From Bactericera cockerelli (lineage: Eukaryota; Arthropoda; Insecta; Hemiptera; Triozidae): DNA of 64,000 nucleotides. The notes below the pieces were generated by a model, which was not told the origin of the DNA, did not search any database, and saw only the letters and a list, made by a program, of their open reading frames with translations. The stretch covers positions 13,306,079-13,370,078 of the forward strand of contig CM044955.1 in the NCBI GenBank assembly GCA_024516035.1. The letters are read 5' to 3'. Shown here in pieces: positions 1 to 10,594 of the stretch. The position numbers and the translations under genes were made by a program. How positions within the stretch are numbered: position 1 is the stretch's first letter; every line of letters begins with the position of its first letter.

Positions 1-93
1 TTACTCGCCAGGTACTATTCATTGGCATTTTTGAAAACCAATTTGAAATTTATTATTTTTTCACTTGCAATTTGCAATTCAATGGTTCCTTTT

Positions 94-420
94 TTTTGAA
101 ATCTCTGTTTGGTGTAATATTTTAAATTATGTTGAAATCTAATAAATTGAAGTTTACAGCCAATTAATAAATATAATTAGGTAAGTGTGTACCTACTTAT
201 TTATTCTAGTTTCAAAGGTTATTTTAAAATATAACTTGAAATCTTGGTTTGTTGTAATATTACTTCCGAGAAATTTCTAGTATTAGAAATCGGAGGTATT
301 GTGTTTTTAAATTATGTTGAAATCTAATAAATTGAATGTTACATCCAATAAATAAATTAATATAATTAGGTAAGTGTGTACCTACTTAGATATTCTGGTT
401 TCAAAGGTTATTTTAAAATA
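94..420. repeat. Two-copy direct repeat (~110 bp)
   Basis: Positions 121-230 and 306-420 are the same sequence with a few substitutions and small indels. Both contain the block around gtaagtgtgtacctactta. The sequence just before each copy (about 94-121 and 233-261) is also related, so the duplicated unit is about 135-185 bp. The second copy carries an extra 44-bp palindromic segment near 261-304 that the first lacks. No coding content is seen. Confidence 0.85.
261..304. mobile_element. Short palindromic insert in one repeat copy
   Basis: This segment is present only in the second copy of the 94-420 direct repeat. It reads as a hairpin: acttccga on the left pairs with a near-match of tcggaggt on the right, and the middle atttcta...ttagaaat is also self-complementary. 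A very similar palindrome is found at 25990-26031. I infer a tiny MITE or a footprint left by one. Its parent family is unknown. Confidence 0.55.
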
Positions 421-958
421 GAAAAACATGTTATAAACACTTACAATAGGTAAGTCTGGTAGGTAAGTACCTTCCTACATAGTACTTAATAAATTAAAAT
501 AATTATTTGGTATGAAGATTTTCGGGTTGATAACAGGTGTAAAAAACTGTTTTCATTGATTTTGTCTTATTTTTCCGTTTTTTTTTCTAGTCAGATTTTA
601 CATGTGAAATATCAAATTTCTTTAGAAAAAATATTAAGTCCATAATTATGTACATACCTATCTATCTATCTATTATTCTATGTATATGTTTTATTTTAAA
701 TTATGCCTAAAACAGCAGATTGTGAAGCTTTTTGAGTCTCATAGTTTATCTGGAATTAACACCATTCATGTTCAGTGGCACCTGATGGAAATGTTGACAT
801 TTGAGTCATGATATTCTATAGAACTCGTATCTCAACTCGCTTCATTAAATTAACCACCATTCTTCACAAGTACGTAGTTATAATATAATTAATTAACATC
901 AATACCATCAGATTGTTAAAATACTTCCGATATCAAATATAGGGTATACAAACTCTGG

Positions 959-992
959 TACACATATTAAATAAATATATTTAATATGTGTA
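959..992. repeat. Perfect AT-rich hairpin
   Basis: Two 15-bp arms (tacacatattaaata and its reverse complement) flank a 4-bp spacer. The hairpin lies directly before the dispersed repeat that starts near 997. It could be a terminal structure of that repeat or a cruciform-forming site. Confidence 0.75.
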
Positions 993-996
993 TCTG

Positions 997-1160
997 ACCG
1001 TGTTGACCCAGCAGCCCATTGGGAAGTATTGTGTCACTTCTCGCCCATCAGAGGGGAGGCATACTACGGGATGGGCAGGCTACAACACAGACTTCAAGCA
1101 TCTACAGTAGCTCCTGTTTCATGGCTACGAAATAAAAACGGTTGTGAAACACTCATCAAA
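997..1160 (+). repeat. Dispersed repeat family E, copy 1
   Basis: The block starts near gtgttgaccc, then has ttctcgcccatcag and a tail near ggctacgaaataaaaacgg. Related sequence is found at 24423-24490 (tail only), 44550-44559 and 46702-46825 (head and middle). The last two pieces are one copy split by a hAT element. Class unknown: no tRNA-like promoter or coding sequence is seen. Confidence 0.65.
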
Positions 1161-1169
1161 AAATAAAAT

Positions 1170-2495
1170 AAAAAATAAATTACGAAAAGTTTATATTTAT
1201 ATTTTATTTATTCAATAAATTTTTTTCTCCCAATGATCTTCCACTGGACAGAGTACTATGAGGAATATAATTTGTTCCTCACATATTATATTTGTTCCAA
1301 TGCGGAGGGTAGGATGAATCATGAGAATTTCACCACGACTGACTGAAGAACCGAAGATACATAACGAAACAGAGGTTCTATTTTAGTTCGGAAATATTAT
1401 TCAAAGGGAGGTGATACCGTATTTATGGTTCTCTACAACTCATATTTTATTAAAATATTCATTGCACGGATTCCGACTGAAAATATCTCAATCACTTTTT
1501 TATGTAACAACATAATGCTATTAGTATTATCAGTAACAATAACGATATCATCATGACTGATACCCTAGCTTTAACCCCGTGAATATCTCAAGCTGTTCTC
1601 GTTCAATGCCTATTCGCGGTGAATCTTCATGTATTTACATAGATTTACAAGTGTAAAGTATTTTGTTGTTTGTACTTATAAAATGTAACTTTATCTAAAA
1701 ACCACCTTTAGGTAACCACGGGTGTTTCGGCTGATAATTTTAGTAACCAAAAGTGTTGGCGGCGCCAGCGGAGAAGTGTAATCCAAACTTTTGTGAAAGT
1801 ACTATTGAGTACCAACAGTTTACAGCAATTCACAAATAATTAGTTCACTCAATAAATAAATGTAGAGCTTAAAAAAATAGGCGAAATACGTCTGAAAAAT
1901 AAGTCCTGACTCCTGACTTATAATGGGTGAGAAAATGAAAATATGGGGGCTCAAATGTCCCATGTCACAGGATGTCAGTATTTTTCCGAACGACATTTTT
2001 CTATCTCTTATTTAAATCTAACAGTTCTTTGAAATTTGGTCAAAAATCCTTGTGGGAGTGACAGTCGAAATTTCGACACCACCAATTTTATCAGCAATGA
2101 TTTTCTTGGAATCATACTTGAGATTCTCGGAAATATTCTGTTCAGTGGGATCATTGGGTTAGCGCAAGTTCCTGCTGGTCCCAGGACTCTCATTACAATC
2201 AGCATTTTTCATCCTCCTCTCTCGCCCCTCAGTCAGCATTTTCTCAGTCGCGTCGCCCGTCCCTCAGAGGAGAAAGCGAATGATCACGTCTGGTGAAAAA
2301 ATTATTCATGACTGAAAAGCTGAAAGTTCAACTCCAGGAAGTGGTCGAGGATGACATCACACGTAACGAGGACAGCCAAGGGGTGAGGAGGAGGGGTGAG
2401 GGGGAGGGTCGAGGGGTGGTGGGTGGGGGGTCAGCTTTGGGGGAGAGAGGAGTGTGTGGCTAGTAAAGGAGGAACACCTATAGCCCTTGGCGTGC
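1170..2495. other. Unassigned AT-rich stretch with a G-rich patch
   Basis: I recognise no gene or repeat here. A G-rich, purine-skewed patch lies at about 2380-2460. Open frames on both strands at about 2008-2296 overlap each other and have no recognisable domain. Confidence 0.5.
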
Positions 2496-2496
2496 A

Positions 2497-2945
2497 TACG
2501 TAATGGTTTGAGTATGAATAATATTATGGATAGAATATAGGTAGTGGTAGTTATGGATAGTATATATTATAGGTAGTAGTTAGTTATGCATAGAATATAA
2601 GTAGTAGTAGTTATGGATAGAATATAGGTAGTAGTAGTTATGGATAGAATATAGGTAGTAGTAGTTATGGATAGAATATAGTATATAGTATAGTAGTGCT
2701 TTATTTAGACTTTCGGCTCGAGACAGGGAGTTCCATTATGCTAACAGTTTTATATAGGTAGTAGTAGTTATGGATAGAATATAGGTAGTAGGTAGTTATG
2801 GATAGAATATAGGTAGTTATGGATAGAATATCAGTATAATATGGATATGGATAGAATATAGGTACTAGGTAGTTATGGATAAAATATAGGTAGTAGTAGT
2901 TATGGATAGAATATAGGTAGTAGGTAGTTATGGATAGAATAGAAT
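2497..2945. repeat. 27-bp minisatellite interrupted by a dispersed repeat
   Basis: The unit, built on ttatggatagaatatagg followed by tagtag variants, repeats with 27-bp spacing between 2611 and 2638 and with variants on both sides. At about 2696-2755 the array is broken by a segment containing gctttatttagact that also occurs at 24574-24625 and, inverted, at about 5679-5699. That segment looks like an insertion into the array. The long reverse-strand open frame here is a product of the repeat. Confidence 0.85.
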
Positions 2946-3894
2946 TATGTGGGTGGTCATGGATAGTGACTATGCGTCGACGCCGGCCGACCCCAAGTAG
3001 GTTTGGGAAAATGTAGAATGAAAAAAGAAGAAGAAGAGAAAAGAGAAGGATAGTAATTTTGTGTGTGCAATTCTTATCCCTATAAAATTTATACATTCTT
3101 ATTCGTAAAAGTCGTACATACATACGTATTACATATTTTAATGTTAAGGAATATGTATCACCTGATGTGACTTTTAGAATACTAATGACATTAAACCAAG
3201 ATCTTATCGTTCAGTCAGCAGATTCTTAAGCGGACACAAACCAGAACACTTTTAATTTTTTTTACAAATAAAATTACAAATCCGAAGGTGCGTTGTTGGT
3301 TGTACTAATTACTGTAATGATAATTTTAATTTTTTCGTCAGACTGTACGGAAGTGCATAAAGAGTTTATTCTGACAAGCCAAATGAGAAAATACATTAAC
3401 ATAAACCTACAGGGTTCTTCAGTACCCATTATTTATAATCATATCAAGCTCGCCGGGAGGCGAGCGCTCGTCAAGTAGCGCCAGCCACCCGGCCTATATT
3501 AACACGAAACAGAGTTTATATGTATTTTGTTTTATTGTTTTCGCCCACTTAACGCTAACTTTTATCAATTTTTATTTCAAATTCGTAATGAGACGCGAAA
3601 ATAGATTGTGTTTCACAAAAGCGCGAGGTTCCTACGTACAGTTAAAGTCGTTTACTGGCCACGCCGAAAATCTTGAATTTCATGAAATTATTCATACGGG
3701 TTTTTTTTTTTTTTTTTTTTTTTTTTTTCAGACCAATTTTCTGTCAAGGGTACAGCAATGTGTGCTTGTCGTAGAAAGACGTGAGCTACGTTTATGGATA
3801 GGGAATTTTTATTTCTGCATACCTTTTATAGTTTTAAGTATTTATTTTTTATAGGATAGGAGATATAGCCTTCTAAAATAAAACCGGAAAGTTG
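2946..3894. other. Unassigned stretch with poly-T tract
   Basis: A T-homopolymer runs at about 3702-3729. A short open frame at 3293-3478 begins with a hydrophobic stretch, but it has no recognisable family and no supporting context. A small GC-richer patch lies at about 3449-3495. Nothing else is recognised. Confidence 0.4.
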
Positions 3895-4275
3895 CACAGA
3901 GCCGCCCCTGGTTATCTTGGAGCTGTGATTCTGGTATTTTTCGAAAGTTCTTTTCATAGGAAAAAATATAAAAATATAACTAAAGTATTACACTAGACCA
4001 AACTTGAGTTATAGTCTTTGAAAGGAATACTTATTATGGAGTCCAGAGCCGTCTATTGTTATCCTAGAGTTGTATTTCTGGTGTTTTTAGAAAGGTCTAG
4101 TCAAAGGGAATGAGATCACTTAATTTCAGATGGTTGAAACAAGTAGAAAAGTATTTAAAGCCATCTAAAGGAATATCTAAAATGAACCCTGGAGCCACGC
4201 CTTCTTATCCCAAGTTGATGACTGAAGGTTCTTTCTAAAGGTCTAATTACGCAGAAATATACTACGATGTAAATA
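3895..4275 (+). repeat. Diverged ~145-bp tandem repeat (three units)
   Basis: Three successive segments start near 3895, 4046 and 4190. They share the order agagccg, then ttatc or ttatcc, then a diverged g-t-t block, and finally ttcgaaag or tagaaaggtc or taaaggtc. Units one and two align over most of their length and unit three is shorter. The units are old and strongly diverged. Confidence 0.6.
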
Positions 4276-4608
4276 AAATGTTAGAAAAATCAGCGACAGT
4301 GTGAGACATAAAAATAAAAAACTGAAATAAGATTTATGAGAGTAACAAAAAATCTTCGCCTCACATAGAACTTAAAATATGGGTGGAATCCAATCATCTT
4401 CGCTTCACCCAAGCTGCCAGCAGACTGAGTTATCAACCAGGGAATAATAACATTTTATAACTTCATTCAGAGATTTCTACATCAAGAGGTAAACTAGGTC
4501 TATATTATGAGAAGTGTATAAAGTATTGGCCAGTAAGAGGAAAAATATTGATTAAAATAGATCAAAACAATGATAAATTATAATAAAATATTATGTACCT
4601 ATTGAGCA

Positions 4609-4682
4609 GTCTCTGTGGTCGTCGACTGGTGTAGGTAAAACACAAAGTTTGCGAGGTGACCTGGGTTCGAATCCCGGCTAGG
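4609..4682 (+). repeat. tRNA-like (SINE head) relic
   Basis: A B-box match (gggttcgaatcccgg, 4662-4676) is preceded by a weak A-box-like segment around tggtcgtcgactggtg. A T-rich run follows. The acceptor stem does not pair well, so a working tRNA is unlikely. Confidence 0.45.
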
Positions 4683-5439
4683 TATATTTTTTTTTACTCT
4701 GTACTTTGGATGTCCGGTTTTCTCGTGAGAAAAAAAAGAGTAGTTGGTAGTTTGCGTCAACCTCCTATGACCGTTTAATTTCGAACGAAGTGAGCAAGTG
4801 AGTATGGTTTAACTCGATCAACATTGATTTGTCACAATCTAATTATCCATCTACCTATGTATGTAACATTGTAACATGATATAAGTTGCATTTTTTTGTC
4901 CAATCGAGCTGAAATTTTCAGGGTATATTCCATGGATATATGCTTGCTTATTAATTTATAATTATTAAATGTATTATCTAGTATAATGTCTCACTTCTTC
5001 TGTTTATACCTACCAACTGATTATGCTGAATTGACACCATGTTTAGTAACTCGAGGTTAGGCAAATATATGGGTCAACATTTCTTAGAGCGATAGTAAGA
5101 GGCAATTTCGGAACATACAATAATACTCGGCACTTTCATTTCCCTCTTTATTTTACCAAGATCGAATTTCCATCTACCTACCATGTACTTAGGTACATAT
5201 TATAATTCAAATTGTATTGTAAACAAAACCACTAAACAAAGTTGTCCGTTATTTAACGAGTTCATAACTAATTTTTCAATACAAGGTTAAAACACTAGTT
5301 GATTATTAATGAATTATTGTTAATGGATTTTAAGATTAAATAGGTATGTTTTTTTCTTCATTATTACTGGTTGAAGTTCCACAAAAGAAGCACCAATTAT
5401 CACACCAACCTCATTTTAAAACGATTGTGACCAGTTGAT

Positions 5440-5672
5440 TGTATTTGGTTTTAACGTCCTGATTTGAACTAGTCAGGACGGGGGGTTTTACCCTGCATTC
5501 GCTGGGAATCGTTCCAGCTACCTACATTTAACTCGCCCAGCCTGAGTAGATTCCAGACTGACGTGTTTAGAGGAGAAAAAAATATTAGAAAAGTCTGAAA
5601 CAACTGGGAATCGAACGAAATGTCTGAACTACGGGCAGTAGTTACAACCATTACGCCACGGAGGCTGGCCAC
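5440..5672 (-). mobile_element. SINE: tRNA-like head joined to the 5S-SINE body
   Basis: Read on the minus strand, about 5590-5672 gives a tRNA-like head with A-box-like tggcgtaatgg and B-box-like gttcgattccca. The rest (about 5440-5570, minus) matches the 3' body of the 5S-headed SINE at 34541-34799, including actcaggctg, gcgaatg.agggtaaaac and gacgttaaaac. Pol III transcription from the internal boxes is the expected mechanism for such elements. Chimeric origin is inferred from the shared body. Confidence 0.65.
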
Positions 5673-6269
5673 TGACAACTGACAGTCTAAATAAAGCATT
5701 TATTTTGATCAATGCTTTTGTATTATGAATCGTAAATTACATAGATCTCATTCAAAATTTACAAATATGTACCTACTTTATAAATATAAATAAAAAAAAC
5801 ACTGCTAATTATGGACACAATACTTCCTCGTGATTGTTTCACATTGTATACACCTGGCAATTTGGATTTTTTTCGACTAAATCACTTGTATCTTCAAAAC
5901 CGCTTAACCGATTTTCTTCAAATTTGTATTATATGATAGAATACTATTTTTTCTACATTCTAGTTTTTGTTCACAAATTCATACTTAAATTAAAAAGGTG
6001 CAAGCCTTATTTTTAATAAATGTATCTTTTTATTTCTTGATTGTGATGATGATAATAATAATAATACATTAACATTAATAATAATTTTAAATAAAAATAA
6101 AATCTAGCTTACTAGACTTTTAACCTGGAACTTGGAGTTCAAGACCTCATTAAAGGCTAACCATCAATTTGGTATTTTATTTAGTTTGGTTGTTAGGTGG
6201 TATTCTAATGACAAGATTTTGTCCTCCACAGTTAAAATAATTTAGACAAATCTTATTACTATACTTACT

Positions 6270-6640
6270 ATAGATAAGGATAACGTACCCGAAAAGTACC
6301 CAAAAAAATACCGGGTACATTTACAAAAGTACCCGCACCGGGTACATAATAAAATTAGGTACCCGTACCCATACCGGGTACAAAATTTTGCTTGGTACCT
6401 GTACCCGTACTGGGTACAACACTGGTGACGGTATAACACACTGGATCTGCATACCGTACTGGGTACCGATTTTATGAAATACTCGGTATTACACACTGGA
6501 ACCGAGTACCGACGTATCGTACGTAGTAGGCGGGTACCGTTTTTATTAAATACTTGGTATTACACGCCGGGGCCGGGTACCATACCGGGTACCGGTTCTA
6601 TGAAATAATCGGTATTACAATAATACCCAAATACCGATCT
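6270..6640. repeat. Array of ggtaccc / accgggtac words
   Basis: Many close copies of ggtaccc, accgggtac and cgggtacc occur in both orientations, with isolated copies near 7080-7110. The array lies next to the BED-finger relic at 6781-6933, so I read it as the subterminal region of a hAT element. The reverse-strand frame at 6242-6496 is a translation of this array. Confidence 0.65.
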
Positions 6641-6762
6641 CTAGAACTGGGTATAGCAGAGAGAGGTACTTCATTATTCCGATATTATCTATGAATAATA
6701 TTCAGGCTGTCGGTGTCCTAATATTTTTCTTTTTGTCTCGTAGAACCAAGTCTTCTATTTGA

Positions 6763-6933
6763 AACTTCTTTGTCAAACTATTGGACGGTTTAGGGAAATG
6801 TACATTATTTAATTCAGGTTATAAAATAGGAGGTGGAGCTTCTAATCTATTGAAACACTTGAAACTAAAACACCCAACAAATTTTGTGAATCGAGATTCG
6901 TCTCCTGTAAACATTCTGAATGCAAAATTGTGA
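6763..6933 (+). pseudogene. hAT transposase relic: BED zinc finger
   Basis: One frame reads without a stop from 6763 to 6930 and includes KCTLF followed by GASNLLKHLKLKHP. That pattern, C-x2-C then SNL..HL...H, is the BED-type zinc finger that many hAT transposases carry at the N terminus to bind transposon ends. The second cysteine is replaced by phenylalanine (CTLF) and a stop follows about 20 residues after the finger, so the gene is dead. No RNase-H-like catalytic core is visible nearby. The flanking ggtaccc arrays fit subterminal repeats of the same element. The hAT assignment is good; the family within hAT is not determined. Confidence 0.65.
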
Positions 6934-7461
6934 GATTTAGTTGGTGTACGGTGCTTTTGAACTTAGTTCTTGAGTGATTACTCGAATCCACTATTCCATT
7001 TACATCCGCTCGCAGAATCTCAAAAACCAAGTACAAAAGAACCTCGGTAAATACTCAGTACTTTTATGTAATCGATTACTGAAGTACCGGTTCTATGAAA
7101 TACTCGGTATCACCCATCTCTAATTATTGCCAACAATACTGAAACGGGGTACTTTTCTGTTAATGAATCTATAGCAGTGGGTTTCAAAATTTGAAAAGAT
7201 CAACAAAATTGCTGAGCGCTATCTAGTGCCACTCAATAAGGATAACATCTGTTATCTCAAGATTTCTCCTCTCTCCAGCAAGTACCGTGAAATATTCTTT
7301 CAGCATCTTTTCAAAGTTCTTTTTATATCATTTATTTTTCTCCTTGAATTAAAAGATCAACATCCTTTAATTAAAAGTCTTTTTTCTTTTATCTGTTGAT
7401 TGTTGACCAGTTTTTATTTCATCTATCAGAGGAAAATCAATTAAATCAAAAAGTAGTGATA

Positions 7462-8080
7462 TCCCCCAAAAAACACTACGTGTAAAAATAGTCGTCAAGT
7501 GTTGGAATGATTAAAAAGAACTGATATCAAAAACGTCAATTTTCTATGTTTAAAGGAAATATTTTTCACGTAATAAGTCTCTTGATAATTCAACCAAAAT
7601 AATAGCCTCACAACAACAATACACCTTTGAGCAAACTTCGATTTGGTATTTTGAGAATTTAACCAAAAAATAGCCACACAACAAAACAATGCTCTTGTAA
7701 GAACAATCTTGCACAATTACAGAACCACGTCCTTGACTGCACACTGTTTTGTTCTGAAATTTATGTGAAGTACGTTGCTAACAAAACAGTGTGCAGTAGT
7801 CAAGGACGTGGTTATGTAGGTAATATTGCAAGATTGTTCTTACAAGAGCATTGTTTTGTTGTGTGGCTATTTTTTGGTTAAATTCTCAAAATACCAAATC
7901 GAAGTTTGCTCAAAGGTGTATTGTTGTTGTGAGGCTATTATTTTGGTTGAATTATCAAGAGACTTATTACGTGAAAAATATTTCCTTTAAACATAGAAAA
8001 AATTGACGTTTTTGATATCAGTTCTTTTAATCATTCCAACACTTGACGACTATTTTTTACACGTAGTGTTTTTTGGGGGA
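7462..8080. mobile_element. Foldback element, family tccccc
   Basis: Two arms of almost 300 bp (7462-7754 and about 7783-8080) are inverted copies around a ~30-bp loop. The ends read tcccccaaaaaacac on the left and its complement on the right. TA precedes the left end; the right end has tta. The same terminal sequence is found on the foldback at 53988-54516 and, as a relic, near 48582. No transposase is encoded. The open frames in the arms are mirror images. Confidence 0.85.
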
Positions 8081-8082
8081 TT

Positions 8083-8113
8083 AATAATAACAACAATCTT
8101 TAGTGGAAGGTAG
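8083..8113 (-). repeat. Split SINE B, left piece
   Basis: The segment containing tctttagtggaaggta matches the tail of SINE B (compare 43030-43047). The other part of this copy resumes at about 10418, beyond the mariner foldback that interrupts it. Confidence 0.6.
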
Positions 8114-8824
8114 GTATACAGGGTGATCGAAACCACCCAGCCACTATCTTTTTCTCGAGCACGGTTTGAGTTAGGATCTTGAAACAAAAAATTAGTCCCC
8201 AATATGGAGTCTGAAGTTTTATGGGAAAATATTTTGAACCTCCGCCCACAGCCCCTAAAGGCGTTTTCAGGGGGGCACATGTCCGTTTCTTCCGAATTTT
8301 AAATGGAATGCATATTTTTTTATTTTAGATTCAAAACATGCAAAGCAAGTTAGTAACACTAGTAAAAAGAAAAAAAAATATTCCTTGGTTCGAGTCCCGA
8401 AAAAACACGGTTTTTAGAAGAAAATAGACCCAGGTTCCAGAAGTCATTACGGGCACCCGGTAAACGTTGTAAAAAAAACCAAACATGTCAAAAAATAGGT
8501 AAAGTTCTCTTCTTTAATCTAATGTACTTACTTTTATTCTTCAAGTAAGTCATAGGTCCTTAAATTGGTCATAAACTTTTTTCAGGTTCAAAAGACCAAA
8601 AGTCCAGAAATTTAAATTCGACCCCCTATTTTTTTTTCTTTAACATAAAAGTAGAAAATAAGTACCATACAATGCAAAAAAAATTAACTCTCTGTGATTT
8701 TTTTTCCTTAAAATGGCAGACGAATAACCTCTGAAAAGCGTTCATTTCCGTTCGCGTGAGTCATGTCACGAGTCCGTGCCTGAAGTTTGTATGTACGATG
8801 TAGGCAACTCACCTCTACAGATGT

Positions 8825-9021
8825 TCAAAACACACCAACCTCTCCTGCAATACTTTTCCCGAGTCTGCCAGGATAGGTGGCATGAACTCTCTCTAGCTCC
8901 TCAGGTGTGATGTTCCGGCAGATCTCAATGATGCGCAGTTTCATATTTTCCACATCTGTTGGCCTGATTCGGTATGCTAGATCTTTCACCTTTCCCCACA
9001 GGTGAAAATCGGTTAGGTCCA
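8825..9021 (-). pseudogene. Mariner-like transposase C-terminal fragment (left arm)
   Basis: The reverse strand encodes about 65 residues including LDLTDFHLWGKVKDLAY and ITPEELERVHATYPGRL. This matches the C-terminal end of the catalytic domain of insect mariner/IS630-type DDE transposases (the SPDLTPLDFFLWG..K region and the following helical tail). The copy is truncated upstream: the sequence 5' of STRTLDLT is unrelated repeat material. A small change near the end removes the last three residues seen in the right-arm copy. The first catalytic residues are absent, so no active enzyme can be made. It is the inverted partner of 9396-9686. Confidence 0.75.
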
Positions 9022-9395
9022 GGGTGCGGGTAGACGAAAAAAATAAACTTTCTGCGATAACCTCTGAAATGTGTTCACTTCCATGCGCGTGAGTCATGAC
9101 ACGAGTCCATGCCTGAAGTTTGTATGTACGATGTAGGTATTGTAGGTAACTCACCTCTACAAAATTAGAAAAATAACGACAACTGATGATAATAATATTA
9201 TTAATGTTTGTTCTGTGGTTACTGTAAACCATGAAGTCAGCATCCGAGATAGGTATAGCAAGAGATTCGGCCATTCCTTACACGTGCGTTGAGCAAATTC
9301 TAAAGGAGAGTCATTTTCATTATTTTCTCTGCATCAACAGCTATCTGCCAAGGATCAAGTGAATAGGTTAAATTAGACCTCATTTTTATCTGAGG

Positions 9396-9686
9396 GTGCT
9401 AGAACAACTTGATCGCTTGTTCCCTCAAAGATGGATCGGCAAAGGAGGACCAAACCCTTATCCCCCTGACACCCTAGACCTCACCGTCATGGATCTTTAC
9501 CTGTGGGGAAAGGTGAAAGATCTAGCATACGGAACCAGGCCAACAGATGTCGAAAATATGAAGCTGCGTATCATTGAGTTCTGCCGCAACATCACTCCTG
9601 AGGAGCTAGAGAGAATTCATGCCACCTATCCTGGCAGACTCAGGAAAAGTATTCCAGGAGAGGTTGGTGTTTTTGAACATCTGTAG
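9396..9686 (+). pseudogene. Mariner-like transposase C-terminal fragment (right arm)
   Basis: The frame gives FPQRWIGKGGPN, then YPPDTLDLTVMDLYLWG, then TPEELERIHATYPGRL, ending in VFEHL and a stop at 9686. Known mariner-like transposases read RWIGRGGP, PPRSPDLTPLDFFLWG, and end FEHL in the same order, so this is the C-terminal ~95 residues. The usual SPD of the third catalytic aspartate motif is altered to TLD. The N-terminal DNA-binding domain and first two catalytic aspartates are missing. The methionine used as start is only the first ATG in the fragment. It is non-functional alone and shares its sequence with the left arm. Confidence 0.8.
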
Positions 9687-10414
9687 AGGTGAGTTGCCTA
9701 CATCGTACAAACAAACTTCAGGCACGGACTCGTGACATGACTCACGCGCATGGAAATGAACGCTTTCAGAGGTTATTCGTCTGCCATTTTAAGGAAAAAA
9801 ATCGCAGAGAGTTAATTTTTTTTGCATTGTATGCTACTTATTTTCTACTTTTATGTTAAAGAAAAAAAAATAGGGGGTCGAATTTAAATTTCTGGACTTT
9901 TGGTCTTTTGAACCTAAAAAAAGTTTATGACCAATTTAAGGACCTATGACTTACTTGAAGAATAAAAGTAAGTACATTAAATTAAAGAAGAGAACTTTAC
10001 CTATTTTTTGACATTTTTGGTTTTTTTACAACGTTTACCGGGTGCCCGTAATGACTTCCGGAACCTGGGTCTATTTTCTTCTAAAAACCGTGTTTTTTCG
10101 GGACTCGAACCAAGGAATATTTTTTTTCTTTTTACTAGTGTTACTAACTTGCTTTGCATGTTTTGAATGTAAAATAAAAAAATATGCATTCCATTTAAAA
10201 TTCGGGAGAAACGGACATGTGCCCCCCTGAAAACGCCCTTAGGGGCGGTGGGCGGAGGTTCAAAATATTTTCCCATGAAACTTCAGACTTCATATTGGGG
10301 ACCAATTTTTTGTTTCAAGATCCTAACTCAAACCGTGCTCGAGAAAAAGATAGTGGCTGGGTGGTTTCGATCACCCTGTATACTGACTTTTAGACTGACT
10401 GAATATACTGATTA

Positions 10415-10590
10415 TACTAAGGTAACCACCAGGCGAGTTTAATGCTCAAAGCGTTTTCTACCACCTAATATCTCTCAAAGTCTTATTACTACCTATGTGG
10501 TCACAAACTCAAATTCATACACTGGGTGGGATTCGAACCAACGGATCCCTAATTCCCTATTCCATAAGCTACCTGAATTTTTCATTTCTT
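10415..10590 (-). mobile_element. SINE B, right piece of split copy
   Basis: The tail blocks ggtaaccaccaggcgag, atgctcaaagcg and tgtggtcacaaactc are followed by the B-box region gggattcgaaccaacgg, as in the full copy at 43016-43228. The A-box end is degraded. The left end of the copy lies at 8083-8113. Confidence 0.8.
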
Positions 10591-10594
10591 CAAT

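Larger units (their letters stand above)
8117..10380. mobile_element. Mariner-type foldback with TA flanks
   Basis: The outer ends read tacagggtgatcgaaacc on the left and the reverse complement on the right, flanked by TA at 8115-8116 and 10381-10382. The arms (about 8117-9030 and 9440-10380) are long inverted copies, each holding the 3' end of a transposase gene that reads outward. A segment of the left arm (about 8700-8820) is repeated again at about 9040-9165. This is a rearranged, non-autonomous derivative with two 3' ends joined head to head. It sits inside a SINE B copy. Confidence 0.85.

Noticed and set aside
2701..3123. 140-codon tyrosine-rich frame
   Set aside because: It is a translation of the 27-bp minisatellite and adjoining AT-rich DNA.
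8825..9686. Active mariner transposase
   Set aside because: Only C-terminal parts are present in both arms; catalytic and DNA-binding regions are missing.
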